Assembly (NCBI RefSeq): GCF_038594945.1
Contig: NZ_JBCFYD010000002.1
Span: 1,488,001 to 1,552,000 of the forward strand
Length of the DNA: 64,000 nt
Direction of reading: 5' to 3'
Source: Fodinibius sp. Rm-B-1B1-1
GTDB lineage: Bacteria; Bacteroidota; Rhodothermia; Balneolales; Balneolaceae
The position numbers and the translations under genes were made by a program. Shown here one piece after another: positions 27,601 through 36,303 of the stretch. Under the pieces are notes generated by a model. The model made no database searches and was not told the DNA's origin. It saw nothing but the letters and a program-made list of their open reading frames with translations. Every line of letters starts with the position of its first letter. The first letter of the stretch is position 1.

Positions 27601-30600
27601 TTAGAATCCAACATCAATGCCCACAGTCAATGTTCTTGGTGTTGGATAAGACCCATTATTATACCCGGGTTCAAATACACCGGAAGTAAAGTCCGGGTTG
27701 TACCCTTTATAAGCGGTAAAGGTATATACGTTTTGTGCATTTACGTATATCCGAGCATTGGAAATTGACAAATAACTTGTCAGATTTTCAGGTAGCGTAT
27801 AACCCAACTGCAATGTATTGATCCGGAGATGTGTCCCATCCTGCAGCCATCCTTCGCGATCGGAGTTACGGTTGTTATTATTGGGATCTCCTACGATTCT
27901 GCGGGGAATATCAGTATCGGTATTTTCTGGTGTCCATCGGTCCAGCATATCAGTATGATAATTCATATAATCGCTGGTAGCCATAAGGGTACGATACATC
28001 CGGCTATGAATGAGATAATCTCCCATTCCCGAGGCAAATACTGTAAAGTCGAAGTTTTTGTACTCCCCGGTGAAATTCAGGCCATAATTGATACTTGGTA
28101 ACCCACTTCCCAGATAGGTTCGGTCCTCATCATTTATTACTCCGTCATCGTTTAAGTCTTTAAACCTGAGATCTCCCGGAGCTGTACCCGCATTTTGGAA
28201 AGCGTGATCACTAATTTCATCCTGAGATTGGAAAATACCATCAGTTACATAACCATAATGGCGACCGACTTCACCACCTACGGCGGTACGTGTTCCAGTT
28301 CCAATTATGGGTTCATCTTCTCCCCCCAACGCAAGCACCTCGTTTCTAAGCGTACTCAAATTGGCCGTAATCTCGAAAGTAAAATCTCCCCGAGTTTTTC
28401 GGTACGTAGCTGCGAACTCCAGACCTGAATTCTGAAGCTCACCTGCGTTAACGGTTGGACTGTTATTTGCTCCTACAGACAACGGAATTGGTACTCCTAC
28501 TAAAATATCAGATGTTACGCTTTGATAATATTCGGCAGATAAATCAACCGTTCGATCCCAAAAGGAAGCATCAAAACCAATGTTTTTCGTCGTTTTGGTT
28601 TCCCATTTGATACTTTCATCCGCAATTTGTGTTTGAGTACTGCCAATAACTTTTGTTCCACCATAATTATAAACCACTCCCGGATTCACCGTACTGGAAT
28701 ACAGGTAATCTCCAATATTTTGGTTACCTAATTTACCATAGCTGGCCCGTATTTTGAATTCCGAGATAAAGTCTGGTAACGAGATAAACTCTTCGTTATG
28801 AATATTCCACCCTAATGAAGCTGAGGGAAAATTACCGTACCTATTTTGGGGTGCAAATCGAGATGATCCATCCCGCCGAATAGTGGCAGTAAGCAAATAG
28901 CGATCATCATAATTGTAATTCATTCGACCAAAGTAGGAAACAAGTGCATTTTCATACTGCTCTCCAGATGCCGTTTTGTTTGACCCGTTGTCAAGCACCT
29001 TAAAGTATGGCTGTGCAAAGTTTTCGGAATATCCATTACGAAGTACGGATGTTCCCTTTTGATATGTCTGTCCAATCAAAGCTGTTACATTATGCCGATC
29101 GGCAAAGACATTTTCATAGGTTAGTGTATTCTCAATAACAGTAGTACTGTAAATATCCTGACCATCATTGAGCCGGGCACTGGTATTATTAAAGAAAAAG
29201 CCCATTTCAAATTCAGGCACCCAATTATAATTTCGAACATTCGTCCGATCATAGCTTACATTTAACTTATAGGTCAATGCCTGATCATCTTGGTCAATAA
29301 TATTAGCCTGAGCATAACCAGCCGCAAAAGAACGATCCACATTGGTCTCTCCCTCCAATAATTGATTGGTACATGGAACATTCAATACAATCACGTTATG
29401 AACATCGGATTCTGTACCTGCACATCCTCCTATATTAGATTCATCATAGACACTAAGTGTAGGCACTGCAATATTCAAGTCGACAATCATAGGCGGACGC
29501 CCACCCGTCAGCACATTGGTATTGTAATTCAATGCTTTTTCATCAGTATGGGTATAGTAAAAATTCTGTCCGAATTCGAATATCCCCTTTTCCATTGTTG
29601 TATTAAGCCGGGCCGAATAGCGCTTATAATCAGGTCCATGTCCTACCAATGTACCCTGATCATCTACATAATCTAGCGATACGTTATACGTGGTATAATC
29701 ACCACCGCCAGAAAATTTCAATGTATGATTCATTCGTTGGCCCGTTTCCAATCCTTCCTCCTGCCAATCAGTATTTACATCATCCACATAATTTGGGTGA
29801 TTAGGATCGTTTCCAGGATTTAAAGATTCACCAGCATTTATTTGCCCTTCATTACTCAACATCTGGTAATTTTCCCGTTCTGTAACAGGTATATCCTGCC
29901 AAATTTGGCTGACTCCATATGTTCCGCTATAACTTACTTGCAACGGCGTATTTTTTGTCCCTTTCTCAGTGGTTATAAGTACTACACCATTTGCTGCACG
30001 CGAACCATAAATAGCAGCAGCAGATGCATCTTTTAATACCTCTACTGATGCTATATCATTCGGATTAAAATCTCTGATACTTGTGCCAACCGGAACACCA
30101 TCAATAACATATAAGGGCTGGCTATCACCAAAGGTACCCACACCACGAATTTGTATATTCGGTGCGGCTCCAGGCTCTCCATCTGATTTTACCTGTAAAC
30201 CTGGCACCCGCCCACGCAGTACTTCAGACGGATCCGTTGCGCTATATTTTTCAATTTCTTCTGAACTAACCTGAGATATGGAACCGGTTACATCTTCTCG
30301 TTGCTGGGTTCCATATCCTACAACTACAACATCTTCCCCCATTAAGGCTTGGGGTTGTAATGAGATATGTATTTCTGACCGTCCTTGTATTGGAACTTCC
30401 TGAGACTGATATCCAACATAAGAAAATACGAGTGTATCGGTTGATGACACAGCGGTTACTTCATATTGTCCATCAACATCTGATGTAGCACCCCGAGTCG
30501 TTCCCTTCACCAGTATATTTACTGCCGGAAGTGATTCTGAAGTACTTGCATCTATCACCGTTCCCGAAACGGTATGTTGGGCTAACACATCTACCGACGA

Positions 30601-30657
30601 AAAGACGGTAAATACAGCCATCAACAATACAATTTTAATATGTAAGTGTGATTTCAT
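27601..30657 (-). CDS. SusC/RagA-family TonB-dependent outer-membrane transporter
   Basis: Outer-membrane importer for the arabinan-derived oligosaccharide. Signal peptide to about residue 26 (VLAQ), then a carboxypeptidase-regulatory-like beta domain (27-110), the TonB-box region (DVVVVGYGTQ), the plug with EVLKDASAAAIYGSRAANGV, and a 22-strand barrel ending in the aromatic terminal strand (TVGIDVGF). At 1018 aa it is full length. There is no N-terminal signalling extension, so no anti-sigma partner is expected, consistent with control by the NUDIX regulator. Two candidate operators lie 75 and 205 bases upstream. Confidence 0.94.
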   Translation of the reverse strand: MKSHLHIKIVLLMAVFTVFSSVDVLAQHTVSGTVIDASTSESLPAVNILVKGTTRGATSDVDGQYEVTAVSSTDTLVFSYVGYQSQEVPIQGRSEIHISLQPQALMGEDVVVVGYGTQQREDVTGSISQVSSEEIEKYSATDPSEVLRGRVPGLQVKSDGEPGAAPNIQIRGVGTFGDSQPLYVIDGVPVGTSIRDFNPNDIASVEVLKDASAAAIYGSRAANGVVLITTEKGTKNTPLQVSYSGTYGVSQIWQDIPVTERENYQMLSNEGQINAGESLNPGNDPNHPNYVDDVNTDWQEEGLETGQRMNHTLKFSGGGDYTTYNVSLDYVDDQGTLVGHGPDYKRYSARLNTTMEKGIFEFGQNFYYTHTDEKALNYNTNVLTGGRPPMIVDLNIAVPTLSVYDESNIGGCAGTESDVHNVIVLNVPCTNQLLEGETNVDRSFAAGYAQANIIDQDDQALTYKLNVSYDRTNVRNYNWVPEFEMGFFFNNTSARLNDGQDIYSTTVIENTLTYENVFADRHNVTALIGQTYQKGTSVLRNGYSENFAQPYFKVLDNGSNKTASGEQYENALVSYFGRMNYNYDDRYLLTATIRRDGSSRFAPQNRYGNFPSASLGWNIHNEEFISLPDFISEFKIRASYGKLGNQNIGDYLYSSTVNPGVVYNYGGTKVIGSTQTQIADESIKWETKTTKNIGFDASFWDRTVDLSAEYYQSVTSDILVGVPIPLSVGANNSPTVNAGELQNSGLEFAATYRKTRGDFTFEITANLSTLRNEVLALGGEDEPIIGTGTRTAVGGEVGRHYGYVTDGIFQSQDEISDHAFQNAGTAPGDLRFKDLNDDGVINDEDRTYLGSGLPSINYGLNFTGEYKNFDFTVFASGMGDYLIHSRMYRTLMATSDYMNYHTDMLDRWTPENTDTDIPRRIVGDPNNNNRNSDREGWLQDGTHLRINTLQLGYTLPENLTSYLSISNARIYVNAQNVYTFTAYKGYNPDFTSGVFEPGYNNGSYPTPRTLTVGIDVGF

Positions 30658-30731
30658 AAATCCCTGATTTTGTTAAGGTATTAACAAGTTAAATGGCAAC
30701 TTTTCTGGCTGATCAAAACAGAAAAATTACT

Positions 30732-30750
30732 AAGTGTATTAATTACACTT
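30732..30750. promoter_or_regulatory. Candidate arabinose-regulator operator, perfect palindrome
   Basis: AAGTGT-ATTAATT-ACACTT, 75 bases upstream of the susC start. Arms are identical to those at 5918-5936. Confidence 0.7.
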
Positions 30751-30787
30751 CTTTCGCCTCTTATTTTTAAGCATTCTTAAAATGAGA

Positions 30788-30801
30788 TGCAAGCGGTTAC
30801 A
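30788..30801. promoter_or_regulatory. cre/LacI-type operator-like sequence
   Basis: TGCAAGCGGTTACA fits the 14-base degenerate pattern TGNAANCGNTNNCA at every defined position and has 10 of 14 dyad-symmetric bases. It lies between the two arabinose-type palindromes upstream of susC. No LacI-family gene is in the window, so the binding protein is unknown. An open frame of 62 codons at 30782-30970 crosses the site and is not considered a gene. Confidence 0.45.
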
Positions 30802-30861
30802 TGAGAATCAGAAAAGAAATAACGGAAGGCAAAGTATGATTAATACAACGAGGTGGGCTAT

Positions 30862-30880
30862 AAGTGTAGAACAAACACTA
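30862..30880. promoter_or_regulatory. Candidate arabinose-regulator operator, distal susC site
   Basis: AAGTGT-AGAACAA-ACACTA, 11 of 12 arm positions matching, 112 bases beyond the proximal site. Two sites that far apart could support looping. Confidence 0.55.
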
Positions 30881-31304
30881 ATAATGGGTTTACATCCTCT
30901 GAGAGCATTATTGAAGTCATTAATATCTCTTTTTGAATTATTTCTTTTGCTGATTTTAACTTCCAAATAATTTAAAAATCTATATTGCGGTTCTGATTTT
31001 TTTCTTCTTCATTTTTTAAATTTTGTGCCTGATTTTCCAAAAACAATAAAACCATCAGGCGAAATTAGCCTTAATATAATTTCATTCAGTTTTCGAATAA
31101 CTCCATATCTCCCCCCTTTTTCTCAACTACTTTCAGCTGATTATTTGGATATTTATTAAGCCCATCTTGACATGCCACTGCAATTATGCATGAGCACAAT
31201 TTTGTTTGCTCATATACAGTTTTTGAGACTGGTATGCCTTCATCAACAAAACTGGACATTCACATAGTAATCATGAACCCTACTTGAAATTTGCCCCTCC
31301 CAAT
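30881..31304. other. Non-coding gap between the susC promoter and blaI
   Basis: No convincing gene on either strand. It is AT-rich with short inverted repeats: GCCTGAT with ATCAGGC (31027-31060, 20-base spacer) and TGAGCA with TGCTCA (31191-31212). Neither has the stem length or T-run of a standard terminator. Frames on both strands are broken by stops. Confidence 0.5.
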
Positions 31305-31336
31305 TTGACAAAAACATAAATACTATTATATTAGTA
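31305..31336 (+). promoter_or_regulatory. blaI promoter with overlapping dyad operator
   Basis: TTGACA (31305-31310), 16 bases, TATATT (31327-31332). The 16-bp dyad TACTA-TTATAT-TAGTA (31321-31336) covers the -10 box, a natural position for autorepression by the BlaI-type protein encoded 40 bases further on. Related TAGTA elements recur at 31360-31377. Confidence 0.55.
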
Positions 31337-31375
31337 CTATCTGATTAAAACTAAATTATTAGTATATAAGATAGT

Positions 31376-31759
31376 ATGAAAAAATCACTCACCCCTCTGG
31401 GAGAAACCGAAATGGAAGTACTTAATCACGTGTGGGATTTGGGCGAAGCCACAGTCAAGCAAGTGCGCAAACGCATCCTAAAAGAACGCGATGTTGCCTA
31501 CACAACAATCATGACGGTTATGAAAAACCTGGCCGACAAAGGATTTCTTAAATATAGAAAAGACGGCGTAACCTATGTTTACAGTTCCGCTCAAAAACCG
31601 GAATCCGTACGTTCGAATATCATTACCAATTTAATGAAAAAGGCATTCAAAGGGTCTCCCAAAGAATTAGTACAAGCACTGGTTAATAGTGATGATTTAA
31701 ACTCAGAAGATCTTGCTGAAATCAAAAACTTGATTGATCAGATGGAGGATAATCAATGA
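31376..31759 (+). CDS. BlaI/MecI/CopY-family transcriptional repressor
   Basis: 127-aa winged-helix repressor. The N-terminal domain (LTPLGETEMEVLNHVWDLGE, then VAYTTIMTVMKNLADKGFL) is the canonical BlaI DNA-binding fold, and the C-terminal helices (from about residue 85) dimerise. In characterised pairs the repressor is cleaved when the membrane sensor is activated; the overlapping M56 gene downstream is that sensor. Overlap is ATGA, so the two are translationally coupled. In Bacteroidetes such pairs are common and rarely linked to a beta-lactamase; none is seen here. Confidence 0.92.
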   Translation: MKKSLTPLGETEMEVLNHVWDLGEATVKQVRKRILKERDVAYTTIMTVMKNLADKGFLKYRKDGVTYVYSSAQKPESVRSNIITNLMKKAFKGSPKELVQALVNSDDLNSEDLAEIKNLIDQMEDNQ

Positions 31760-33405
31760 TAGAATTCATTACCTTTTTACAATCGTTCGGTGATCAAATG
31801 ATCGAGCAATTATGGCTACCAGTTATCATTTGGACCCTTGTAGCGGCCCCCCTTACATGGGCATTATCCAGATATGAATCGCTCAATGCGATTTATCATT
31901 ACCACATTCGAACAGCTTTGCTGCTTGTTCTTCCCCTTGCACTTCTGGGAACCTATCTCATGGATAAGATAAACAGTGCTACCGAATCAACAGCATCAGG
32001 TTTAACCATTATCATTCAGAATCCAATACCCGTATCAGCTACTTCGTCAGATCCCTCAATATTAAGTAGTCTTATGACTGTCCAATTTTGGACTGGGAAC
32101 ATCAGCTTAATCTTTTTGATCGGGGCCATACTGTTATTACTAAAACTTCTGGTCGATTTTACTCGACTTCGAGCGATAGGTAAAGAACTCAATTTCACTT
32201 CTCTTGCCAATGAACAAGAACTTTTGGCTATTCTTCCAGAAAGTTCTTCGCAATATAAAAACACCCAGATTGCCTATTCTGCCAATACCGCTATTCCTTA
32301 CACCTATGGGTGGTTAAAAACAAAAATTGTACTTCCAACAGATCTAAAAGGAGATACAGAGTCGCTTGCTATGGCTGTTCAACACGAACTGATCCATATC
32401 AAAAATCACGATTTTCTGCTTAACAGTTTCTTGGTCTCTATAAAAAATCTTTTCTGGTTCCATCCATTGGTAAACCACCTTTATGCATCGCGCGAAGAGT
32501 ACCGCGAAATTTTATGTGACAGCCAAGTATTAGCTACCAATCGGTTTTCAAAGAAAAAATATGCGTCGCTACTTTTTGAGCTTGCAAAGCAAGATCACAA
32601 TCAACAATTAGCCTTATCAATGGCTGTGAGTAAATCATCTTTAAAAAAACGTATCCAAATCATGTCAAATCAAGACCATACCTCTATGAATTTTCGATCG
32701 AGTTTCCTTATTACGTTATTCGCTGCCTCCCTCTTAACCATCACCATCTCTTGTACTGATATGGCTGATGATAACATCACGAAAAGTGATGTAGAACAAA
32801 CGCAAGCGCAAATGAGTAACAATTCTTCAGAAAACTTTCCCTTATATATTGTCAACGGAGAAGAGTGGGAAAAGACCGAAGAAAACAAAAGGAAATTAAC
32901 ACGTCTTAAACCCAAATACATAAAATCAGTTAACGTACTTAAAGGGGAAAACGCTGAAAACCAGTATGGAAATAAAGGCAAGAACGGGGTCATCAAGATG
33001 GAAGTGAACAATCCCGATAAAGCATTTACCGATCTTAAAGATGAGGCTATATTTCCACCCTCAACTCCATCAAAAGCCGATGACGGTGATTATTACGTTA
33101 CCGTAAAAGACATGCCCGAACTGGTCGGGGGCTTAGGCTCATTACAACAGATGATCAACTATCCCAAAGAAGCAAGTGAGGCGGGTGCTGAAGGACGTGT
33201 AATTGTACAGTTTATCATCAATAAGGATGGTAATATCGAAAATCCTACCATCGTAAAGAGCGTTCACGAAAGCTTAGATGAAGAAGCCCTCAGAGTCGTT
33301 AAGCAAGCCGATTTTACCCCAGGAAAAGTTGATGGCGAACCTGTTCGCGTGCAGTATTCACTCCCTATTAGCTTCCGACTTTCTACAGATAACCAGGATT
33401 CATAA
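31756..33405 (+). CDS. BlaR1-like M56 metallopeptidase with plug-like and TonB C-terminal domains
   Basis: Membrane sensor-protease. About four transmembrane helices surround the cytoplasmic zinc protease site H210-E-L-I-H214, with the ILCDSQVLA segment following. After the last helix (around residues 315-330) comes a periplasmic region with a short plug-like unit (IKSVNVLKGENAENQYGNKG, residues ~395-415) similar to SusC plug loops, then a TonB C-terminal domain (residues ~470-545). No penicillin-binding domain is present. TonB fusions of this kind may sense or contact outer-membrane receptors; this is inference. Confidence 0.88.
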   Translation: MIEFITFLQSFGDQMIEQLWLPVIIWTLVAAPLTWALSRYESLNAIYHYHIRTALLLVLPLALLGTYLMDKINSATESTASGLTIIIQNPIPVSATSSDPSILSSLMTVQFWTGNISLIFLIGAILLLLKLLVDFTRLRAIGKELNFTSLANEQELLAILPESSSQYKNTQIAYSANTAIPYTYGWLKTKIVLPTDLKGDTESLAMAVQHELIHIKNHDFLLNSFLVSIKNLFWFHPLVNHLYASREEYREILCDSQVLATNRFSKKKYASLLFELAKQDHNQQLALSMAVSKSSLKKRIQIMSNQDHTSMNFRSSFLITLFAASLLTITISCTDMADDNITKSDVEQTQAQMSNNSSENFPLYIVNGEEWEKTEENKRKLTRLKPKYIKSVNVLKGENAENQYGNKGKNGVIKMEVNNPDKAFTDLKDEAIFPPSTPSKADDGDYYVTVKDMPELVGGLGSLQQMINYPKEASEAGAEGRVIVQFIINKDGNIENPTIVKSVHESLDEEALRVVKQADFTPGKVDGEPVRVQYSLPISFRLSTDNQDS

Positions 33406-33418
33406 TTAAGTAAGTTTC

Positions 33419-33444
33419 AAAAATGTAAAAAGCTTACATTTTTT
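33419..33444 (+). terminator. Rho-independent terminator after the M56 gene
   Basis: A perfect 10-bp stem AAAAATGTAA / TTACATTTTT with a 5-base loop and a T-tract, starting 14 bases after the stop. Confidence 0.75.
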
Positions 33445-33455
33445 CCATCAGTTTT

Positions 33456-33486
33456 AAAGCGGGACTTCGTAGGTTCCGCTTTTTTT
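33456..33486 (+). terminator. Second terminator after the M56 gene
   Basis: Stem AAAGCGG / CCGCTTT extended by a G-T and two further pairs, then TTTTTTT. Tandem with the hairpin just upstream. Confidence 0.8.
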
Positions 33487-33539
33487 ATTTTATTACGGGT
33501 GTTCAAAACAAAGATAGTGCAACTTAATAACATCTGTTT

Positions 33540-34223
33540 GTGAAAAAGGCAGCAGCGTACGGGGTCCATCTATTTACTGCTTTAGGTGCAGGACTTGGCT
33601 TATGGGCACTCATATTAACATATAATGGATATTATCAAGAAACGGTATGGGTATTAGCCATTGCCGCCATTATCGATTCTGTGGATGGGGGGTTAGCACG
33701 GCTTACCCAAACCAAAGAACATGCCCCAGCTATTGACGGCGCCCTGATGGATAATATCGTTGACTTTATTACATGGACGATCGCTCCTCTACTCTGGATT
33801 TTTGCCACCATGGAAATCCCCGTATGGGTTCTACTCATTTGTGCTGTAGCCAGTGTATTCGGATTTTCAAATACAAAAGCTAAAACAGAAGATCACTTTT
33901 TTTTCGGCTTCCCCTCATACTGGAATATTGTCGTCTTTTATATATTCTTACTTAATTTACCCACCATATTTGCCTCAGCTATTTTGTTGATGTTCGCTTT
34001 CGTAACCTTCGTGCCAGTAAAATTTGTATATCCGTCACGAACTAAATTCTTACGACCTATTACACTTATTCTCGGCTCTATTTTCACATTACAGCTGATA
34101 GCCATGCTGTATTATTTTGATCATTCTCCCCCTCTATTAATTTACAGCTCATTCATCTTCCCGTTCTACTACTTTGGATTGTCTTTTTATGTTAACCTAA
34201 AAACGGTTGAAACATCCCATTAA
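33540..34223 (+). CDS. CDP-alcohol phosphatidyltransferase, phosphatidylcholine synthase-like
   Basis: Membrane enzyme of 227 aa with about six to seven helices. The class motif D-x2-D-G-x2-A-R-x(n)-G-x3-D-x3-D is present as DSVDGGLAR followed by DGALMDNIVD. The N-terminal VHLFTALGAGLG and overall layout resemble bacterial phosphatidylcholine synthases (Pcs), which condense choline with CDP-diacylglycerol, more than PgsA or PssA. The start codon used is GTG. Neighbouring genes give no further clue. Pcs assignment is tentative; the superfamily is secure. Confidence 0.75.
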   Translation: MKKAAAYGVHLFTALGAGLGLWALILTYNGYYQETVWVLAIAAIIDSVDGGLARLTQTKEHAPAIDGALMDNIVDFITWTIAPLLWIFATMEIPVWVLLICAVASVFGFSNTKAKTEDHFFFGFPSYWNIVVFYIFLLNLPTIFASAILLMFAFVTFVPVKFVYPSRTKFLRPITLILGSIFTLQLIAMLYYFDHSPPLLIYSSFIFPFYYFGLSFYVNLKTVETSH

Positions 34224-34275
34224 ATATGCCGTATTATCTCGACAAACACCTACAAAAAACTAATTGATATTGCTT

Positions 34276-34458
34276 ATGGGAGCTCGTTTAAGAAAATCTC
34301 GCACAGACCGAATGATTACCGGCGTTTGTGGCGGCATCGCAGAATACTTAGGATGGGATCCAACGTTGATCAGAATAATTTTTGTAGTTCTCACTTTCCT
34401 TGGATCGGGTACTCCCATATTGCTTTATTTTATCCTTGCATTGGTAATGCCTGATTAA
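34276..34458 (+). CDS. PspC-domain membrane protein
   Basis: Small PspC protein of 60 aa. The family signature R-x-D-R-x-I-x-G-V-C-G-G-I-A-E-Y-L-G-W-D is complete, followed by one long hydrophobic segment (IRIIFVVLTFLGSG to LVMPD). PspC proteins act in envelope stress responses, but no other psp gene is nearby. A TTG start at 34264 would add four residues; the ATG at 34276 is preferred. Confidence 0.88.
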   Translation: MGARLRKSRTDRMITGVCGGIAEYLGWDPTLIRIIFVVLTFLGSGTPILLYFILALVMPD

Positions 34459-34525
34459 TCTTCTACCCAACAATCTGTTTTGAAATTTTCTACCTATTTC
34501 ATAACTATGGGTAACCAACAACACA

Positions 34526-35392
34526 ATGAACATTCCGGTTATGAGAATAGGAATTGTAGGTCCTGCTGACAGAGCCGTCGCTTGGGAAAAACATTTACGC
34601 CCCCATCAATCGGTTTCGGAAGTAGCTATTGCTAAGCAACTATCCGGAATCGGAAATATTGATGCCTGTTTTCTTTTGGATGAAAACCCTGACCGCCTAC
34701 CCCACCTGTTAGAGGCAGTCAAAGCAGGATATCATACCTTTCTGATTGCTCCTATTCCTACTGATACCCAACAAGCTCAAAAAGTGTATCATGCGGCTGA
34801 AGAATCAAATGTATTGGTGCAATTTTCGCACTGGCCCACCCTGGCACCCGCCTCAAAATGGATGAGTAAAAAAATCTCCAAACCTTCTTTTATACAGGTT
34901 AATCGAGAAATAAATTACACCGAATATGCAGAGTCTGATCATCCCTTCGAATATTACTGGATTGATGAATTGGCCTTTTGCTTACGGTGGATGAACGGAT
35001 CTGTGCATCATATGGATTTAAAAACGGTGGACTTATCCAAACAGCATCAATATGCCCTGCATATATTGCTCAGATTTGAAAGCGGAGCTACGGCAAATAT
35101 TTTTGTCAATGCTACCGCAGACACCTCCCGTCACCATCGCATTGCTGCTAACAATCATTTTTTACTGGATTGCGATGTGCTTGAACAAAAAGTTCGAATG
35201 GGTGAAGAAAACGGCGGGGGGCACCTATTTTTCAAAAAACAATCTTTTGATGCCAGCAAAGCCGCAGAACTATCAGCACTGGAGTTTATTAAGTCAATTC
35301 AACTAAATCGCCAAACAATTTATAACGCCTATCACCTGTGGGAACTGAATAAAACTATCGATAAGATAAAAAAACGTCTTACCCGTGTTTAG
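34526..35392 (+). CDS. Gfo/Idh/MocA-fold protein lacking the EKP motif
   Basis: 288 aa; the N-terminal Rossmann segment RIGIVGPADRA is followed by the alternating pattern of the Gfo/Idh/MocA dehydrogenase family (LLEAVKAGYHTFLI, then AEESNVLVQFSHWPTLAPA). Where family members have the catalytic CEKP motif this protein reads IAPIP (A75-P76), so the conserved lysine is missing. The C-terminal half is shorter and divergent. It may bind nucleotide or sugar without dehydrogenase chemistry, or be a scaffold. No partner gene is evident; it lies between pspC and the convergent dienoyl reductase. Confidence 0.6.
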   Translation: MNIPVMRIGIVGPADRAVAWEKHLRPHQSVSEVAIAKQLSGIGNIDACFLLDENPDRLPHLLEAVKAGYHTFLIAPIPTDTQQAQKVYHAAEESNVLVQFSHWPTLAPASKWMSKKISKPSFIQVNREINYTEYAESDHPFEYYWIDELAFCLRWMNGSVHHMDLKTVDLSKQHQYALHILLRFESGATANIFVNATADTSRHHRIAANNHFLLDCDVLEQKVRMGEENGGGHLFFKKQSFDASKAAELSALEFIKSIQLNRQTIYNAYHLWELNKTIDKIKKRLTRV

Positions 35393-35429
35393 TAATTGGT
35401 ATATCAAACATCGACACCTGATATTTTTA

Positions 35430-36284
35430 TCATTTCTTATGCATCATCTTGAAAAACTTCTTTAGCTCATCCCGAGATCCCAACTTATCAATAAAATTAA
35501 ACTGTCCAGCAGATAAACGCTCACCACCATCAATTACCACCGATTCTCCGGTGATATAAGGAGCCAAATCAGACATCAGGAAAGCCGCCAAATTTGCCAA
35601 CTCTTCTTTGTCACCATACCGTCCAGCGGGAATCTTTGATAAGAATTTTTTTTCTGCACTTTCATCTGGAACCAACCGCTCCCAGGCACCTTTGGTTGGG
35701 AATGGACCCGGAGCTATCGCATTGAGTCGGATGCCATACGTTGCCCATTCATAGGCCAGTGATCGGGTCATAGCCAATACCCCTGCTTTTCCGCATGCGG
35801 ATGGAAGCACAAACGCCGATCCGGTATCCTCAGAATAGGTCGTGACCATATTCAAAATATTACCCTCTTTTTCATTATTAATGAGGTAGTTGCCAAAGAC
35901 ATGCGTACAGTTAAATGAGCCATGAAGTACAATATCGACCACAGCTTTAAATCCACCGGGCGAAAGATCTTCGGAAGCTGACAGAAAATTGCCCGCCGCA
36001 TTATTAACAAGACCGGTCATATTTCCAAAATCGGATATAATTTCGCCAATCATCTCCTCAATCCGATCATAATCACGGACATCAGCCACATAATATTTGG
36101 CAGTACTATCATTCGCATCGTTCTCAATCTCTTTGACTGCCTTTTGAAGCTTTTCTTCGGTTCGACCGCAAATAGCAATATTACTACCAAGTGAGGCAAA
36201 CTTCTTAGCCATCGCTAATCCCAAACCACTACCGCCACCGGTAATTAAAATCGTTTGATTTACTAACGTATCTTCTGCAAACAT
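35430..36284 (-). CDS. SDR-family 2,4-dienoyl-CoA reductase
   Basis: NADPH-dependent reductase for unsaturated acyl-CoA, matching the DECR branch of SDR enzymes. The cofactor motif GGGSGLGLAMAKK and NNAAGNFL are clear. The catalytic arrangement is that of DECR: TYSEDTGS supplies the Tyr, and PSACGK the Ser and Lys, instead of the ordinary YxxxK. The ATG at 36284 (MFAEDTL) is chosen over 36311, as the latter adds only a basic leader. It is the last gene of the minus-strand beta-oxidation set, though an intervening 108-base gap holds a repeat-like element. Confidence 0.85.
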   Translation of the reverse strand: MFAEDTLVNQTILITGGGSGLGLAMAKKFASLGSNIAICGRTEEKLQKAVKEIENDANDSTAKYYVADVRDYDRIEEMIGEIISDFGNMTGLVNNAAGNFLSASEDLSPGGFKAVVDIVLHGSFNCTHVFGNYLINNEKEGNILNMVTTYSEDTGSAFVLPSACGKAGVLAMTRSLAYEWATYGIRLNAIAPGPFPTKGAWERLVPDESAEKKFLSKIPAGRYGDKEELANLAAFLMSDLAPYITGESVVIDGGERLSAGQFNFIDKLGSRDELKKFFKMMHKK

Positions 36285-36303
36285 AAATTTATTTTTAAAA
36301 ATT

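Noticed and set aside
30782-30970. A 62-codon plus-strand frame in the susC promoter gap
   Set aside because: It overlaps operator-like sites, has no ribosome binding site and a low-complexity hydrophobic end; no recognisable product.
31376-33405. Beta-lactam resistance locus
   Set aside because: The sensor lacks the penicillin-binding domain and no beta-lactamase or mecA-like gene is nearby.
35430-36284. SDR lacking its active-site tyrosine
   Set aside because: The DECR branch places the Tyr in TYSEDTG, so the enzyme is complete for its family.
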